Shown piece by piece: positions 34,178 through 46,650 of a DNA stretch of 64,000 bases. The translations under genes were made by a program, and so were the position numbers. The DNA comes from Tetracentron sinense. Lineage: Eukaryota; Streptophyta; Magnoliopsida; Trochodendrales; Trochodendraceae. The notes under the pieces were generated by a model, which was not told the origin of the DNA, made no database searches, and saw only the letters and a program-made list of their open reading frames with translations. The first letter of the stretch is position 1. Each line of letters opens with the position of its first letter. Location of the stretch: contig CM026562.1 of NCBI GenBank assembly GCA_015143295.1, positions 12,490,041-12,554,040 on the forward strand. Reading direction: 5' to 3'.

Positions 34178-36080
34178 GGTAAGCACCCAATTTTACACCC
34201 CACCTGACTATAGTTAAACCCTTTTTTAACTATGGTTACCCCCTGTCAAGTCCTCACAAACCTAAGTAAACCTTTAGTAGCCTTAGGATTCACCCTAAGT
34301 CAAACCCTAGGAAGCCCTAGAACCAAAAACCCTAAACCCCAGGTGACCCTAGCCGAAACCCTAGTCTAGCCCTGGAGCCATTAGGGCTTGAACCATAGAA
34401 TCCAAGGCCCCTAAGGCCTAAACCTATGGCATGGGCCCATAAGGCCCAAAAACCTTAGAACAAACTCCCATAACCCGTATGTGCAGGGCCCAGCCCAATT
34501 CAAAACAAACCTCATAATGTCGGTAGAAGGTCTGCCGACATTATAAAAAGGCTTGTTTTCATATTGTCGGTAGACCTTCTACCGACAATATACAAGTCCC
34601 GAGTTTCAGTCTACGAACACCTGTGGACACTTAACCCTCACCTCGGTCTCTCCCTTCAAGCCTCTTAGTCGACCTCCCCTTGGTCCAACCACCTCTTCCC
34701 CCTTCTCCTTAATCCCTTGTAGGTCCTTAGATGTGTTCCTATAAAACCCAACCCTCCTCTAGTGCAAATGGTTGACAGTTTTATTGAAGGTGAACCTCTA
34801 CTACGAAACCCCCATCATCTCAGCCCTCCAATCCCCTGGTTTGGATCTAAGGACCACCTTGGACCCCTCCAGTCCTCCCAGCTACTATAGACCATCACCG
34901 GAGCACCACCACCGCGATTGTAGGTCATCACCCTTTCGGCTGAAACAGAGCATCAGGGTAGGGTGTTCCCTACCCACTTTCTCCCTCTTGTGCAATCAAT
35001 GCGAGCCCCTGGTCATTTCCAGGGGACTTTATTTTGGCTTTTGGTAGAATTTCAGTTCACAACCAAACCTCTACAGGGTGTTCACCCAGGCAAAAACACA
35101 GCTCAAAAACACTATTATTAATGTTGGTAATCCAATTACCGATATTATCTTTGTTTTTATTCTGGGCTTTTGCAGGGGCCCAGGCCTGGTAGGAGGCCAC
35201 TTTAGGCCCTGCTTAGCCCCCTGGGCCCACTTTGGACCTCACTAGACCCCTAACCAAGGTTAAATACACCTCCGGTTAATATTTAACCGTGGTTAAGTAC
35301 CCCTTAACCCTTAATTGCAATTAGTAATCCTAATCGTAGTTAACTTCGGTTACGGCCTACTGGGCCTAAAAACCAAGTCTAACGGACTTACTTTTGACCT
35401 ACCGGGCCTCCCCTTAGCCTACCAAGCTACACATCATATCCCCTTAACTGTGGTTAGCAATCCTAACCATAGTTAATTTCGGCCTAATCCCGGTTAGCAA
35501 CCCTAACCTGGGCCGGACTCCATCCTAGTCTACCGGACTACCCCCCCTAAGCCCACCGGGCTTGAATACCATGCACTTGACCTCTCTCGGTCAACCAAAC
35601 CCTAGTCTACCAGACTAGTCCATGTTACCCACCCCTGGTGCACACACACATGCCCCTAGCCTCAGCACAGGCTCACGTGCCAGAACTACGCTCGGTCTGA
35701 TCTCACCCTGTGAGTACATAAGCAACCCAACCCGGGTTCGACCCCAGTTAGCTTTTCCTTTCTTGGATTAGTGTTAACTTAAACATTTTGACATTCTAAT
35801 CAAGATTAACTTTATTTGGCTTAAACCTGGGGAGTACGGAACCATTGTAAAGACTGAAGCCTCGGGGTGCCTAACACCTTCCCCGGACTTAACCGACCCC
35901 TTACCTTGATCTCACTCACAGACCAAGACCTTATCCAAACCCGGGGGACTTATCCCTTCTGAATGAATAGGTAGCGACTCTTAAATGGTAAAACCCTTTC
36001 ACAACCGTGAGGGTACATAGGTAATTCCACCATCATTCATCCTTTTTGTGAGTGGGAGGGAAGAAATTCCAGCGCCCACA
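34178..36080 (+). repeat. 5' LTR of an Ogre/Tat element
   Basis: About 1903 bp. It starts near TAAGCACCCAATTTT (compare TGTAAGCACCCC in the LTR at 30576) and ends GCGCCCACA just before a tRNA-Arg-type primer-binding site. TATA box CCTATAAAACCC at about 34738-34749. Two strong inverted repeats lie at 34514-34591, and a third, TTGGTAATCCAATTACC-like, near 35117-35147. The left edge truncates the copia interior. Confidence 0.78.
34514..34591. repeat. Palindrome pair upstream of the Ogre LTR TATA box
   Basis: 34514-34544 is an inverted repeat with the near-perfect outer arm ATAATGTCGG. 34561-34591 is a perfect one, arms ATATTGTCGGTAGA around CCT. Both share the core GTCGGTAGA..TCTACCGAC. They end about 150 bp upstream of the TATA box. 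Confidence 0.88.
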
Positions 36081-36084
36081 GCTC

Positions 36085-36102
36085 TGACGACTCTGCTGGG
36101 GA
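36085..36102 (+). other. Primer-binding site, tRNA-Arg type
   Basis: TGACGACTCTGCTGGGGA, just inside the LTR end, matches the complement of a plant arginine tRNA 3' end with one difference. Ogre elements use this primer (family knowledge). Confidence 0.75.
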
Positions 36103-37581
36103 ATGAGATGGGTTTAACCAGGAACCCGGGTTTAAGCCAACTAAACCTTTCATCTTGATTAAAATGCTTAAGCGTTTAACTTAACACTAATCATTTTACA
36201 TCTCTTGCTTAATTGTGTATTGTGCATCCATACATGTCATCGTAGTGTAATTATCTCATTCAAACCCAGTAGACAGGCTTATTACGTTAACGGCTGTTGG
36301 ATGATCATCCTCAGTATCAGTGACTTAAACGTCTTGGAGGTCTGCGGAGTTACTCCTATTGGGTGATTACCCCCAAAGAAGGATTCTGAACACTCCCGCT
36401 TACACCAATCGTCCCTTTTCAGGTATGTTCTATACCGGGGAGTCGCATATACGGTGTTAAGTGATCCCCCCATCCTACTAGGAACACACCTACATCAAAC
36501 CAGCATTCATACATGTAGTCTAGGCCAGGGTATAGTCTATAAGTAGCCCATCCAGGGAGGGCTACTACAAACCCTAACCTGTTTGCACCCTATACCTGTC
36601 CCCAATCATGATTGACTACCCGGGCACATTCTACCCGGATAAGCACCCACCTAGGGGCATGTAATGAGCCAAACCTGTGCTTGTAATATACTACGTCCAA
36701 CCGCGCTTCCCGACACAGCATATGGGGTCCAAATCCCAGGCAGACAGGCCTTCACTGGGCCTGTCCCAACTTGATCTGATAGGTCCCTTGGGTTCCAACA
36801 ACCTGGGTTAAAGCATGTCGGACCTCCGTCCGTCTGCCCTACTGGATCACATGTGCCTTGTCACAGCCAATCAAAATCAAAAATCAAAAATATTGCATCA
36901 TCATTTTTTGCATCCCATCTGCATACACAGTGCATTCACAGAGTCTATATATTATTATCCAGGTAGATGGCAAGTCCTTCAGGGATTGTTCATTCAATGG
37001 GTCGACCATCGAGACCCGTGCATCTAACTTCTCAGGGGGCATGTGATGACAACCTCCAGGAGGCAATTGGGGCTTTCACCTTAAGTCAGCATCTCGTTTG
37101 GGCTCAGTACTACAAAACTGGGACTATCCTAGACCTATCCGTGGTTAACCCAGACTCGCGCCTCATGAACGCTGCTATCCAGAGTTGGAACACATCTCAC
37201 ATGGTATTCCGTTTCGGTAAGAACGAGCTCTGCCCAACAATGGAAGAGATTCAGCCATTCTAGGGTCAAACATGGACGGTGAAGCCATAGTACCGTACTA
37301 CAAGACAACATATACGGCAGACCTATCCAGGTTCTTGCATATCAAGCCTACCTGCTTGCAGCCCGGTCCTAACGGCTCTTTTGAACGGATACCCATGTCT
37401 TTTCTGGAAAAGAGGTACAAGCGTAAGTGGAACACTGACTCTATTTCAGTGGAACTTCCCGATCTCAACGCCCTTGCACTGATAGTCATGTCTCAGCTAG
37501 TATTCTAAAGGTCCTGCTCACTTGTCGAAGTAGTTTTGGTCGGGATCGTCGAGGAGATGCACAACAGATGCTCAGTTGTAC

Positions 37582-40169
37582 TGTCGCGACCCAGTACCCA
37601 CCCTAGGAGTTAGAGTGAACTTTGGACGACTAATCATGGCTTACATGACTTGCTTGACAAACCAACCTTCAAAAACCCACAGAGCATATACAATAGAGGA
37701 TATAAACAGCGGAAACATACTCTAACATAGCACAACGGAAGTCTAAACAAACCTCTATGTATATACGAATCCAAGTTTACACAAAAGGAATCCAAAAGAA
37801 AGTGCGGACAGACCCGCCAAAATACATGGATAAAATCACTCATGCTCACCCACAGCTAATCCACTCAGAATCTAACACCACCTACTGATAACCCTCTACG
37901 GGAGGTTCCTCAAAAGGCTCCTCGACGTACTCCTCTTCCACCCATGGACCAGGAGCACAAACATCAAATGGAGCAGCAGCTCCCTCAGAACCTGCCGACA
38001 TAAGAAGTACGGCTGAGCATGGAATACTCAACGGGTACCAAATACTAACCAATAGTCATAGCATAAAAATGGCAATACATAAATCAGGAGCAATTCATAT
38101 ATGTTAGACAGAAACAATTCATATCATACAAGGAAGTAAAGCAATTTATAATCATGCTTGTATTTCGTAGAAAGCCGATAAAACCTCTTGAAATCATTGT
38201 GCTCTTGACTTGACTTGAAATATCATTTTCGTACTTGAAAGCTTGTCTTGTCTATCTTGCTTGATTCTTGTATGTCATGTCATGTCATGCGTGCTTGCTT
38301 GTAATCATGTAACTTGTGAGATAAACTTGTAAGGTGTACTTGTGAGATGCGCTTGTGAGATGCCTTGAGAGGGAAGGAAGACCCTTCTTTATGCAATGCA
38401 CTTGCGAGGGAAGGGAGACCCTTCTTCATGATATGCACTTGTGAGTGAGGGGAGACCCCTCGTGTAATGTTGGTTCTTGTCTTCTTGTGAAAAGCGAGGT
38501 AAAACATACCATAGGATATGTCCCACCTCTAACCATGTTCTTGAAAACCTCGATAAATCATGTCATGCATGCCGTGCTCGTGGGAACCGTGTACATACTT
38601 GCATTTAAATTTAAATATGACATTTGGGTAATTTCACGATACATATAACATCAATGATTGAGCAATGTAATATTCATATCATTTAGGGAAAGCAAGAAAA
38701 CACACTATCATAGGCCCTAGCAATATTCAGAATTTATTAGGCATGCATTTCCTAAATTACAACTCACTTTATTCACCTTGGCATTCCATCAAACATGTTA
38801 TGTTCATTATCGATTTACCCTACAACATGTTTTTCTAGATGGGTTTTTCTCAAATCATACATGTATGTTCATTATTGGAACAATGCCCTCCCTATTATAA
38901 TCATCACAACACAACCATTGGCATCCAGTTGCCCATTCCATCTCCATTCGCCATTCACAACCATCCATCTCATAACACGGGTAATAAAGGAAAATAAAGA
39001 GAAATAAAGGGGAAAGAGGAACTATAACTAGGAGGGTAGTAAGAAGTACCGACCTTGAAGAAATGAGGAAGAAATCCCCTTTCCAAAACGACTGTGTAGC
39101 CGCTGCCCTAGCTTGGAGAACGCTCTCCACGAGTGCTTGAGCCGAGATCTTGGAGAAAATTCGGACTGGAAGTGATCTAAGGTCTCAAAACCCCTTTGAT
39201 TTCTCTCCAAAATGGAAACCCTAGGTTTAGGAATCGCCCTTTCTTCTCTTCTTATCTCCCAATCTCTCTAAGTGTCGAAATGAAGCCCTAAAGGCTCGGG
39301 TTAAACTCTTAAGGTAAGAGTGAACCGACCAAAGACCTTAATACCCTTACTGAAGTTTCTGCAAACACACGAATGCCGAATTCGTTGAGCTATGAACAGT
39401 GCTGAACATGTTGTGCTGTGAACAGTGCCGAACACGTTGTGCTGTGAACAGTGCCGAACACGTTGTGCTGTGAACAGTGCCGAACACGTTGTGCTGTGAA
39501 CAATGCCAAACACGTTGTGCTGTGAACAGTGCCGAACACGTTGTGCTGTGAACAGTGCCGAACACGTTGTGCTGTGAACAGTGCTAAACACGTTGTCCGT
39601 TGTGTTACGTACAACGTGCCCGACGTGCTACATAACGTACCCGTAGTAACTGTACAATGTACCTGTTGTAGCTGCACAACGTACCCGTTGTTGCTGTACA
39701 ACGTACCCGTTGTTGTTGTACAACGTACCCGTTGTTGTTATACAACGTACCCGTCGTTGTTGCACAACGCACCCGTTGTTGCTGCACAACGTACCCGTTG
39801 TTGCTGTACAACGTACCCGTCGTTGCTGTACAACGGATGCACAACGTATACGTTATCAGAGCTCAAGCTACGTTCTCAGAGTACGTTGTCTATGCCTTAT
39901 CAGAGCACGACCTAGCGCCTTCCGAGCTACGTCCTTAGCGCATAACCGAGCTACGATTGCCTGCAGACCCAGACTGTTTTGGCCATATCTTTTGACTCGT
40001 TCGTCCGATTTTGACGATTCAACTTGCATTGGGTTCGTACTTCAAAAAGGAACATTTCTGACATTTCAGAATTTCCAATTTCCTCCTTATTTATTAATTA
40101 TACCTCTTTAAAGGCAAAATGACAACGAAAGTGCCATGTATTAAGCATGAAAAAGTCTAGGGCTCTACA
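37582..40169 (-). mobile_element. Tekay solo LTR inside the Ogre element (26-bp-repeat cassette)
   Basis: 2588 bp, minus orientation, bounded by the exact 5-bp duplication TGTAC (37577-37581 and 40170-40174). On the minus strand it starts TGTAGAGCCCTAGAC and ends GGTCGCGACA. It carries cassette B at 38366-38456 and, in the cassette A position, a long 26-bp tandem repeat plus palindromic ACAACG..CGTTGT units (39395-39955). This accounts for its extra length. Confidence 0.9.
39395..39955. repeat. Cassette A, 26-bp CACGTTGTG repeat plus ACAACG..CGTTGT units
   Basis: About eight tandem 26-bp units GTGCCGAACACGTTGTGCTG(TGAACA) occur at 39395-39600. About ten units of ACAACGTACCCGTTGTTGCT type follow, to about 39850, each an ACAACG..CGTTGT inverted repeat. 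CTACGTTCTCAGAG/GTACGTTGTC variants continue to 39955. Long open frames across it are products of repetition. Confidence 0.85.
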
Positions 40170-43100
40170 TGTACCAGTCATCATACCCGAGCTTCTCAGG
40201 GCTCTCAACTAGTCGGTAGACCACAGGAAGGGCATCTTCCATGCCAGTACACCTCTGGTTGGTAAGTCATTTACCAACAATCATATCGGTACCGGATGGC
40301 ATCCACGATGCCTACAGTCTACCTCGAAAGATTTCTCAGAATCAAGGCCGATAGCAACTACAGACGTTAGCATCCGCGATGGCTATAGTCTACCTCGATG
40401 CATTCTTTTCAGTTACATGAGCTGACTTGTGACTCATTCTCTGACTACGATTCTCGCAGAAACAGCAGCTGTAGACGCAATCTTGACAGAGGTACCAATT
40501 ACAGAGTTAGCACCTTGCACAGCCCAATCAAAGAGCGGCTCTTACACAGCACAATCAAAAAGCAGCATAGACTCAATGGCGGAACCTACAGATCAGCACC
40601 AACGAACCACTGAGATCCTACAGTCACATGACGGGGATATAGCAGCCATGCAGTCAAAGCTTGACAGTGTTCTGGAATCCCTGAAGATTCTAATTGGAAC
40701 CTGAACCGAGGAACCCTCTACCCGGATCCCGACTGGAGAACCAACCGAGCAACCTATACCAGAGCCTCGTCCTCCCCCCTTCATTATACCTGACCATACC
40801 CGTAACAGGCAGAGGAGAGGAGCATGACCAGTACAAAGAACAACCCAAGGCCTCACACATCAATCAGGACCGGCCATCATGCTCAGACCCTACTTCATCC
40901 TTACAAGACGAGATCAAGTAGATGAAAGAGGAGATGAAAAGAATGAAGGGTGCATCCACTAGTACTAATCTATCACTGGAGGACTTAACTTTCTCATCAG
41001 GGGATGCTGTTCCCATAGGTTTTAAGGTCCTAGACTTTGACAAATACGATGGCTCGGGCTGTCCAAAACAACACTTGCAATTGTACCTGGGGGACATGCT
41101 CTAGCACAACAGAAATCAGTCCTTGCTCATCCAGTACTTCCAGAAGAGTATAAAGGGGGCAGCACTTACATGGTGGATGTCTATGGACAAACAGAAGGTC
41201 AAAACTAGGCAAGATGCCATAGACAGTTTCGTGGAGTAGTACTCCTTTAACCAAGAACTCCGCCCTCAAAGGAGCCAACTTGAGCACTTAAGCCAGCATA
41301 ACAACAAATCATTTCTGGAGTACGCCACCCGCTGGAAGGAAATGGCAACAAAGATCCCGACTCCTATCCCTAAGGAGGAGCTGGCAGGCATGTTCATGGG
41401 CACTCTAAAGCAACCCTACTCTACACTCATGGTGACCTTACCAGTGGTGGACTTCGGCACCATCATCAGGACAAGTGCTCGTATTGAGACTGCTATCAAG
41501 AGTTTGGCCATTCATTCCAGTCTAGGACTTGATCCCCCCAAGGCGATAGCCTCGTCCAGTAGAAACATCAGTCCCCGGGATCACAAAAAGAAGGAAGATA
41601 TACATATGGTTGCTTCTACAGCACCCATCCGACTACCAGCTCCAACAGTTCAGCAACATGCAGTTATCAGGAATACCCGGCCAACCTAACCAGCCAAGGG
41701 GCAAAACCGTCCCCCCAGAAACTTTACCCATTTTCCATACACCCTCAGTTAGTTGTTGGAATTCCTCACTAAGTAGGGTCTTCTCCAGATGAGAGGCCCC
41801 ACACCTCTTTTACCTCCAGATAAACAGAACAAGAACTACAATGCCGATCATCACTGCACCTTTCATAGAGGCCCAGGCCATGCTACAGACTATTGCATAG
41901 GCCTGAAGTGTACAATCCAAGATCTCTTGGATGATAGAAGGGTTGAGCTGGCTCCCAGTAACACCAGCATCAATCAGGTGTCACTGCCTCCATATAACAA
42001 TCAAGTCAACTTTATTCAGTGGGAAGAGCCCGGGGTAGGGCAGCCAGGACCCAGTACACCCACAGTGAATGATGACATCATCAGGCCCTCTTACCGATCA
42101 CCTATCATAATCTCTTTTCCCTAGTCAAACATGCAGACCATTCAGTCTCCAACCCAGATACCTATCCTCGAACAGATCATCTATACTATCCTTTGCCCTG
42201 TAAATTGGCCCACAGCTCCAGCTCAAGCCCCAACCTCTTCAGGCCCTGTCCGGATCCCTTACATCCCAAAGCCTCCCTTCAACCTCAACCGAGTACCTGC
42301 TCCCCGCTCTCTCATCCTTGAGAGTGAGAGCATAGCCAACTTAACCAGATCTGGCCGAGTATATCAACCTCTTGCAACTGAGCCGACAAAAGTAAAGAGT
42401 AGAGAGAAAGAGAAAGAGAAAGCAGGGGTGTCAGACCCACAGAAAGAAGCAGCTGATTCAACAGTTTTATTAAAAATCCTAGAAAAAGCAGAGGAGTTCA
42501 ATATCGCTCAGCAACTGAGCAAGGTCCCATCACAGATATCCATCCTGAGTCTTCTTCTTACTTCAGAGCATCACAGAAAGCAACTGCTCCGAGTATTTGG
42601 CAATGCCCATGTAACACCAGACAGAACACCTAAGAAATTGGGATAAATAATAGGGCAAATCCTCAAACCCAAAGTCATCTCCTTCACGGAAGAGGAGATA
42701 CCGGATAGTGACAGGGACCATACCCAGGCTTTGTACATTACAGTACAGTGCATAGGCCGAACACTATCATCAGTGCTCATCAACAATGGCTCCAGCCTAA
42801 ATGTCTGCACACTCTTCACGCTGTAAAACCTAGGCCTGAACCTCAGTCAAGTGAAGAAGAGACCCATGATCATCAAGGCTTTTGACAATACAACCAGGCA
42901 AAACCTGGGTGACATCGATCTAACCATTAGGATCGGACCTGTTTAATTCTCAATGAACTTTTAGGTTGTGGATATGCCAACCTCTTTCACTCTGCTCCTA
43001 AGGAGGCCATGGATCCACGCGGCTGGAGCCATTCCCTTCTCTTTGCACCAAAGAATCAAGTTCATCCAGGATGATCGTCTGGTTGTCATTCCTTCTGAAG

Positions 43101-44210
43101 AGTTGGCAAGTTCCTTTGGATGTCCAGGAGCTGGGGTAAGGCACTGCCTTCATGACATTCCAGTTTGAGCAGGTTAGTTCTATCGCCCAGGTAGAACAGC
43201 AGATCAAGCAAGCAGTGCCCCCATTTTTTAGAATGATGGCCAGGATGAACTACCAGCCCGGAAGTAGTCTCGGTGCCAAGAATCAGGACATAAGGAAGAG
43301 ATACACGCCTCCTTGCTATACACCTGACTTCGGCTTGGGGTATAAGCCCAGATACGAGGATTACCTCTCCAAGCTGACTAAGAAGAGAAGACAGTCAGTG
43401 AAACCTGAGCCCCGACCACACATCTTTATAACCTTTCCCATGGGAATCTTTGAAACCTACCCAGAAACCTTTGCCGCACCCATTGCCTTAACACCTTAGC
43501 CTAGTGCTGAGTCTTTAGGGATTTCAGATCCAGAAGTGTTCAGCATGGCTCAGATGTTCAATGAGCTGACTGTCAAAGATGCTACTGAAGCAGAATATCC
43601 AGTGGGAGAGCAGGCCTGCACCCACTCCAACAGCGCGGAAGCGTCCTCCAGTTACCATCCATTGATCCATTGGTGGACTGAGGCTCTCACTATCGAGGCT
43701 AGCCAAGGCCGGGGCAAGCATAGTGCAGGACAGGTTGGTCCGAGACAGCAGTGATCAAGCATCACCCTTCTCCGTCATCTACCTCTCTTTTGCTCCCTTT
43801 TGTAAAACCAAAAGTCAGGCCACTATCAACCTCTTTTATTTGAGTCTTTTTATAATAGTCATATTGTCAATAAAAATCAGATTGTTTTAACTCAAAAATC
43901 ATGTTTTCAAAAAACATTTCATATCGGCTAATGAAGAAATCACACGGACTCTTCCCCTGGAAGGCCTAGTGTCCTGAAGCCAACAAAATCATCATCATCA
44001 AACATGCTAAACTGAAGCTAATTGATTTGCCAGGAAATTACCTCTGATAGGGCTACCCCTCAAACCCTCCTCGAACTCTCCGAAGTAGAGTATAACTCAG
44101 AACAGGAAGAGGAACTGCCTTAGGAAATTCTGAACCTCCTTCAGCACATCGAAGGACTCCTACAGTCAAACAGGAAAGACACTAAAACAGTCAATCTAGG
44201 ATCCATAGAT

Positions 44211-45165
44211 TGTCGCAACCCAAAACCCACCCTAGGAGTTAGAGTGAATCTTGGACGACTAATCATGACTTGCTTGACAAACCAACCTGCAAAACCCACA
44301 GAGCACATACAATAGAGGATAAAAACAGTGGAAACATACTCTAATATAGTACAGCAGAAGTCTATCAAACCTCTATGTATATACAAAATTCAAGGTTATA
44401 CAAATAGAAATTCAAAAGAAAGTGCGGACAGACCCGCCAAAATACATGAATGTATATCTCTCATCTCACCCATAGTTATTCACTCAAAATCTACTACCAC
44501 CTAATAGTAACCCTCGACCGGAGGTTCCTCCAAAGGTTCCTCGTCCACCCATGGGCCAGGAGCACAAACATCAAAAGGAGTAGCCGCTCCGCTATCACCT
44601 GCTGGCATAAGAAGTACGGCTGAGCATGGAATACTCAGCGTGTACCAAATGCTAACCAACAGTCATAGCAAAACCATAGTAGTATAGAAAGCAGGAAGCA
44701 GTTCACATATATAAAGCAAGAACAATTCATATCATCACGAGAAAGTAAAGCAGTTTATGATCATGCTTGCATTCGTAAGAGCCGATAAAATCCTTGAAAA
44801 CATCGTGTACTTGACTTGACTCAAAACACTTGTTGCGTGTTTGAAATCTTGTCTTGTCTGTCTTGTCTTGTCGTATCATGTCTTGTCATGCCATGTCATG
44901 ATTGCTTGGAAATTAAACATGTTCATACTCGCTTGGAAGATAAACTACTTGTGAGGGAAGGGAGACCCTTCTTCCTAAATGCTCATGCTTCCCATGTCAT
45001 GTCTCATGCTTGCTTGGAAAGTAAACTACTTGTGAGGGAAAGGAGACCCTTCTTCCTAGAATGCTCATGCTTGTCTTGTTCTTGCCAAAAGCGAGGTAAA
45101 ACATATCGTAGGATATGTCCCACCTCTAACTCTCGATCTAGAAAAACCTCGATAAATCAAGTCAT
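44211..45165 (-). mobile_element. Tekay LTR, truncated by a copia LTR
   Basis: The LTR 3' end, inverted, begins TGTCGCAACCC at 44211, after TAGAT (one side of its target duplication). It continues through the GTCGGCAGG-type block and cassette B (44953-45055), and stops at 45165 where copia LTR sequence begins. The remaining ~1.3 kb is not found again in the window; it may lie beyond the assembly gap or be lost. Confidence 0.8.
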
Positions 45166-46650
45166 TGTTGGCTAGGTAATGACCCTAAAGGGGGGGTGAA
45201 TAGGGTCTAAGGCAGATTTTTAAAAATTAAAAGTATGAACTACAAGTTCAAAGAGCGGAATAGAGTATAATATGCAACAAGATAAAACAATGGAATATTA
45301 AAAGAGAGAGAAGAAATAAGAAGAGTGCAAACTCAAGATTTGTTCTCGAGGTTCAGCAAACCAGCCAACTCCCTGCCTCAGCTTCCAGCTAGAGGATTCA
45401 CCACGATTCCTTAATCGTACAGGCTCCTTCACAGGTGGAGTCCAAACCCTTACAATCTCTCTTTACAGGTCGAGATATCCCCTTTCAAGCTCTCCTTTAG
45501 GCCGAGCTGAAACCTTTCAAGAGTACAACCCTCTCTTGATATTGCTGAAGCAACAACTTCAGTGCAAGAATCCTGGATTCTTGACTACTCTCAATATATA
45601 GGTTTTGGATTGAAAATCCGAACAGAAGGCTCCTTAATGAGCTGGATAAGAGTGAAATACAAACTCTAATAAGTCTCTCAAAGAAAGTAGACTTGAATAA
45701 GCTCAAGAGAAACTTTTGGGGATTTTCTAAGTGTGAGAGTGAGTGAAAATCAATAGCAATGAATGAGGGATCAATAGGAGTTATTGCAGTGATCAAGAGT
45801 TGTTATATGTTCATAAATGAACTCCTTTTATAGCGTTTGATCCAATAGTGCCATTGGGGAAGCATTAAATGCTTTAGGTCCGTTGCAAACTAGCCGTTAC
45901 AGAAAATTTTCTGTTTCAGACATGATTTCGTCGACGAAGTGGAGTTCCCACTTGAGTTCGTCGCCGAATTCAAAAGATAGAATTGGATTTCAAAAAATCC
46001 TGAAATGACTTCGTCACTGAATCTTAACCCAACCAAAGATTTCGTCGACGAATTCATGAGACAGAATAGACTTTTTAAATTCTGTCATGACTTCGTCGCC
46101 GAATTCAATCTACCCAGATAATTCGTTGACGAATTTAGAGTAACAACTCTGAATTCAGTCTAGGATCAGACCGAAGGGATTTGATTGATTTCCTAGGTTA
46201 GCTATTTTTTATCATATTTTTATGATTTATTAGGGCCTTAAATTGATTTCAAAGGATGTCCTAGGCTCCTATGGTCAATCTATGGTTCTTGAGCTTATTC
46301 ACTTCACCTTCTTTTGAGGACTTTTTACATAAGTCCTATACATTCTCAGAATAATACATTTAGAAAAATGAGAGATAATCTTGGCTTGACTTGGGTCTGT
46401 GATTTTGCATTTTGTCTTCCATTGGTCTTGACTTGGACTAAGGTCTCTTCTTGAATCTTCATCTTGTATTGAGATTGAACTTCCTCTTGGTAATTTCCAT
46501 CCTTTCATGATTGGAGGTACGTATCAACTTATGTAATCTGAAATGTTCACGCACTTAAATGTTTCATTAGTACCAAATATTTTCATTTCATTGTTATGTT
46601 ATTATCAAAATTTATTAGGGGTACTCATGGTTGTAACCCTGAGGCTAACA
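45166..46650 (-). mobile_element. 3' LTR of a second Ty1/copia (SIRE-like) element
   Basis: 1485 bp. On the minus strand it starts TGTTAGCCTCAGGG (46650) and ends CTAGCCAACA (45166). The polypurine tract AAAAAGGGAGAGAT (minus) lies at 46651-46664. One side of the target duplication is GTCAT (45161-45165). TATA box CGCTATAAAAGG (minus) near 45826-45837. Palindrome cluster at 45926-46136. Confidence 0.83.
45926..46136. repeat. Palindrome cassette of the second copia LTR (TTCGTCGACGAA type)
   Basis: Six spaced copies of GACTTCGTCGACGAATTC or variants (TCGCCGAA, TCACTGAA, TTGACGAA) lie within 210 bp. The full palindrome is TTCGTCGACGAA. The cluster lies about 90-300 bp upstream of the TATA box in the LTR's orientation. 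Confidence 0.87.

Larger units (their letters stand above)
36103..44210 (+). mobile_element. Ogre/Tat interior: extra ORF1, gag, protease, G-patch-like, fossil
   Basis: 36960-37510 encodes the extra Ogre ORF1 (FRFGKNELCPTMEEIQPF). After a Tekay solo LTR (37582-40169), the Gag region follows: DFDKYDGSGCPKQHLQLY near 41030, FLEYATRWKEMA near 41310, and the CHHC-like finger CTFHRGPGHATDYC near 41850. Protease-like sequence with a NGSSLNVC motif lies near 42785. A G-patch-like NYQPGSSLGAKNQ lies near 43250. The AT-rich stretch after about 43750 is where Ogre elements are known to have an intron before reverse transcriptase. No reverse transcriptase or integrase is present: a Tekay LTR cuts the element at 44211. 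The copy is clearly broken, with roughly ten or more breaks. Confidence 0.82.

Noticed and set aside
39301-39938. Repetitive open frames rich in Thr/Ala/Gln/His or Val/Cys/Tyr
   Set aside because: Products of the 26-bp and ACAACG..CGTTGT repeats in an LTR cassette; open in several frames at once.
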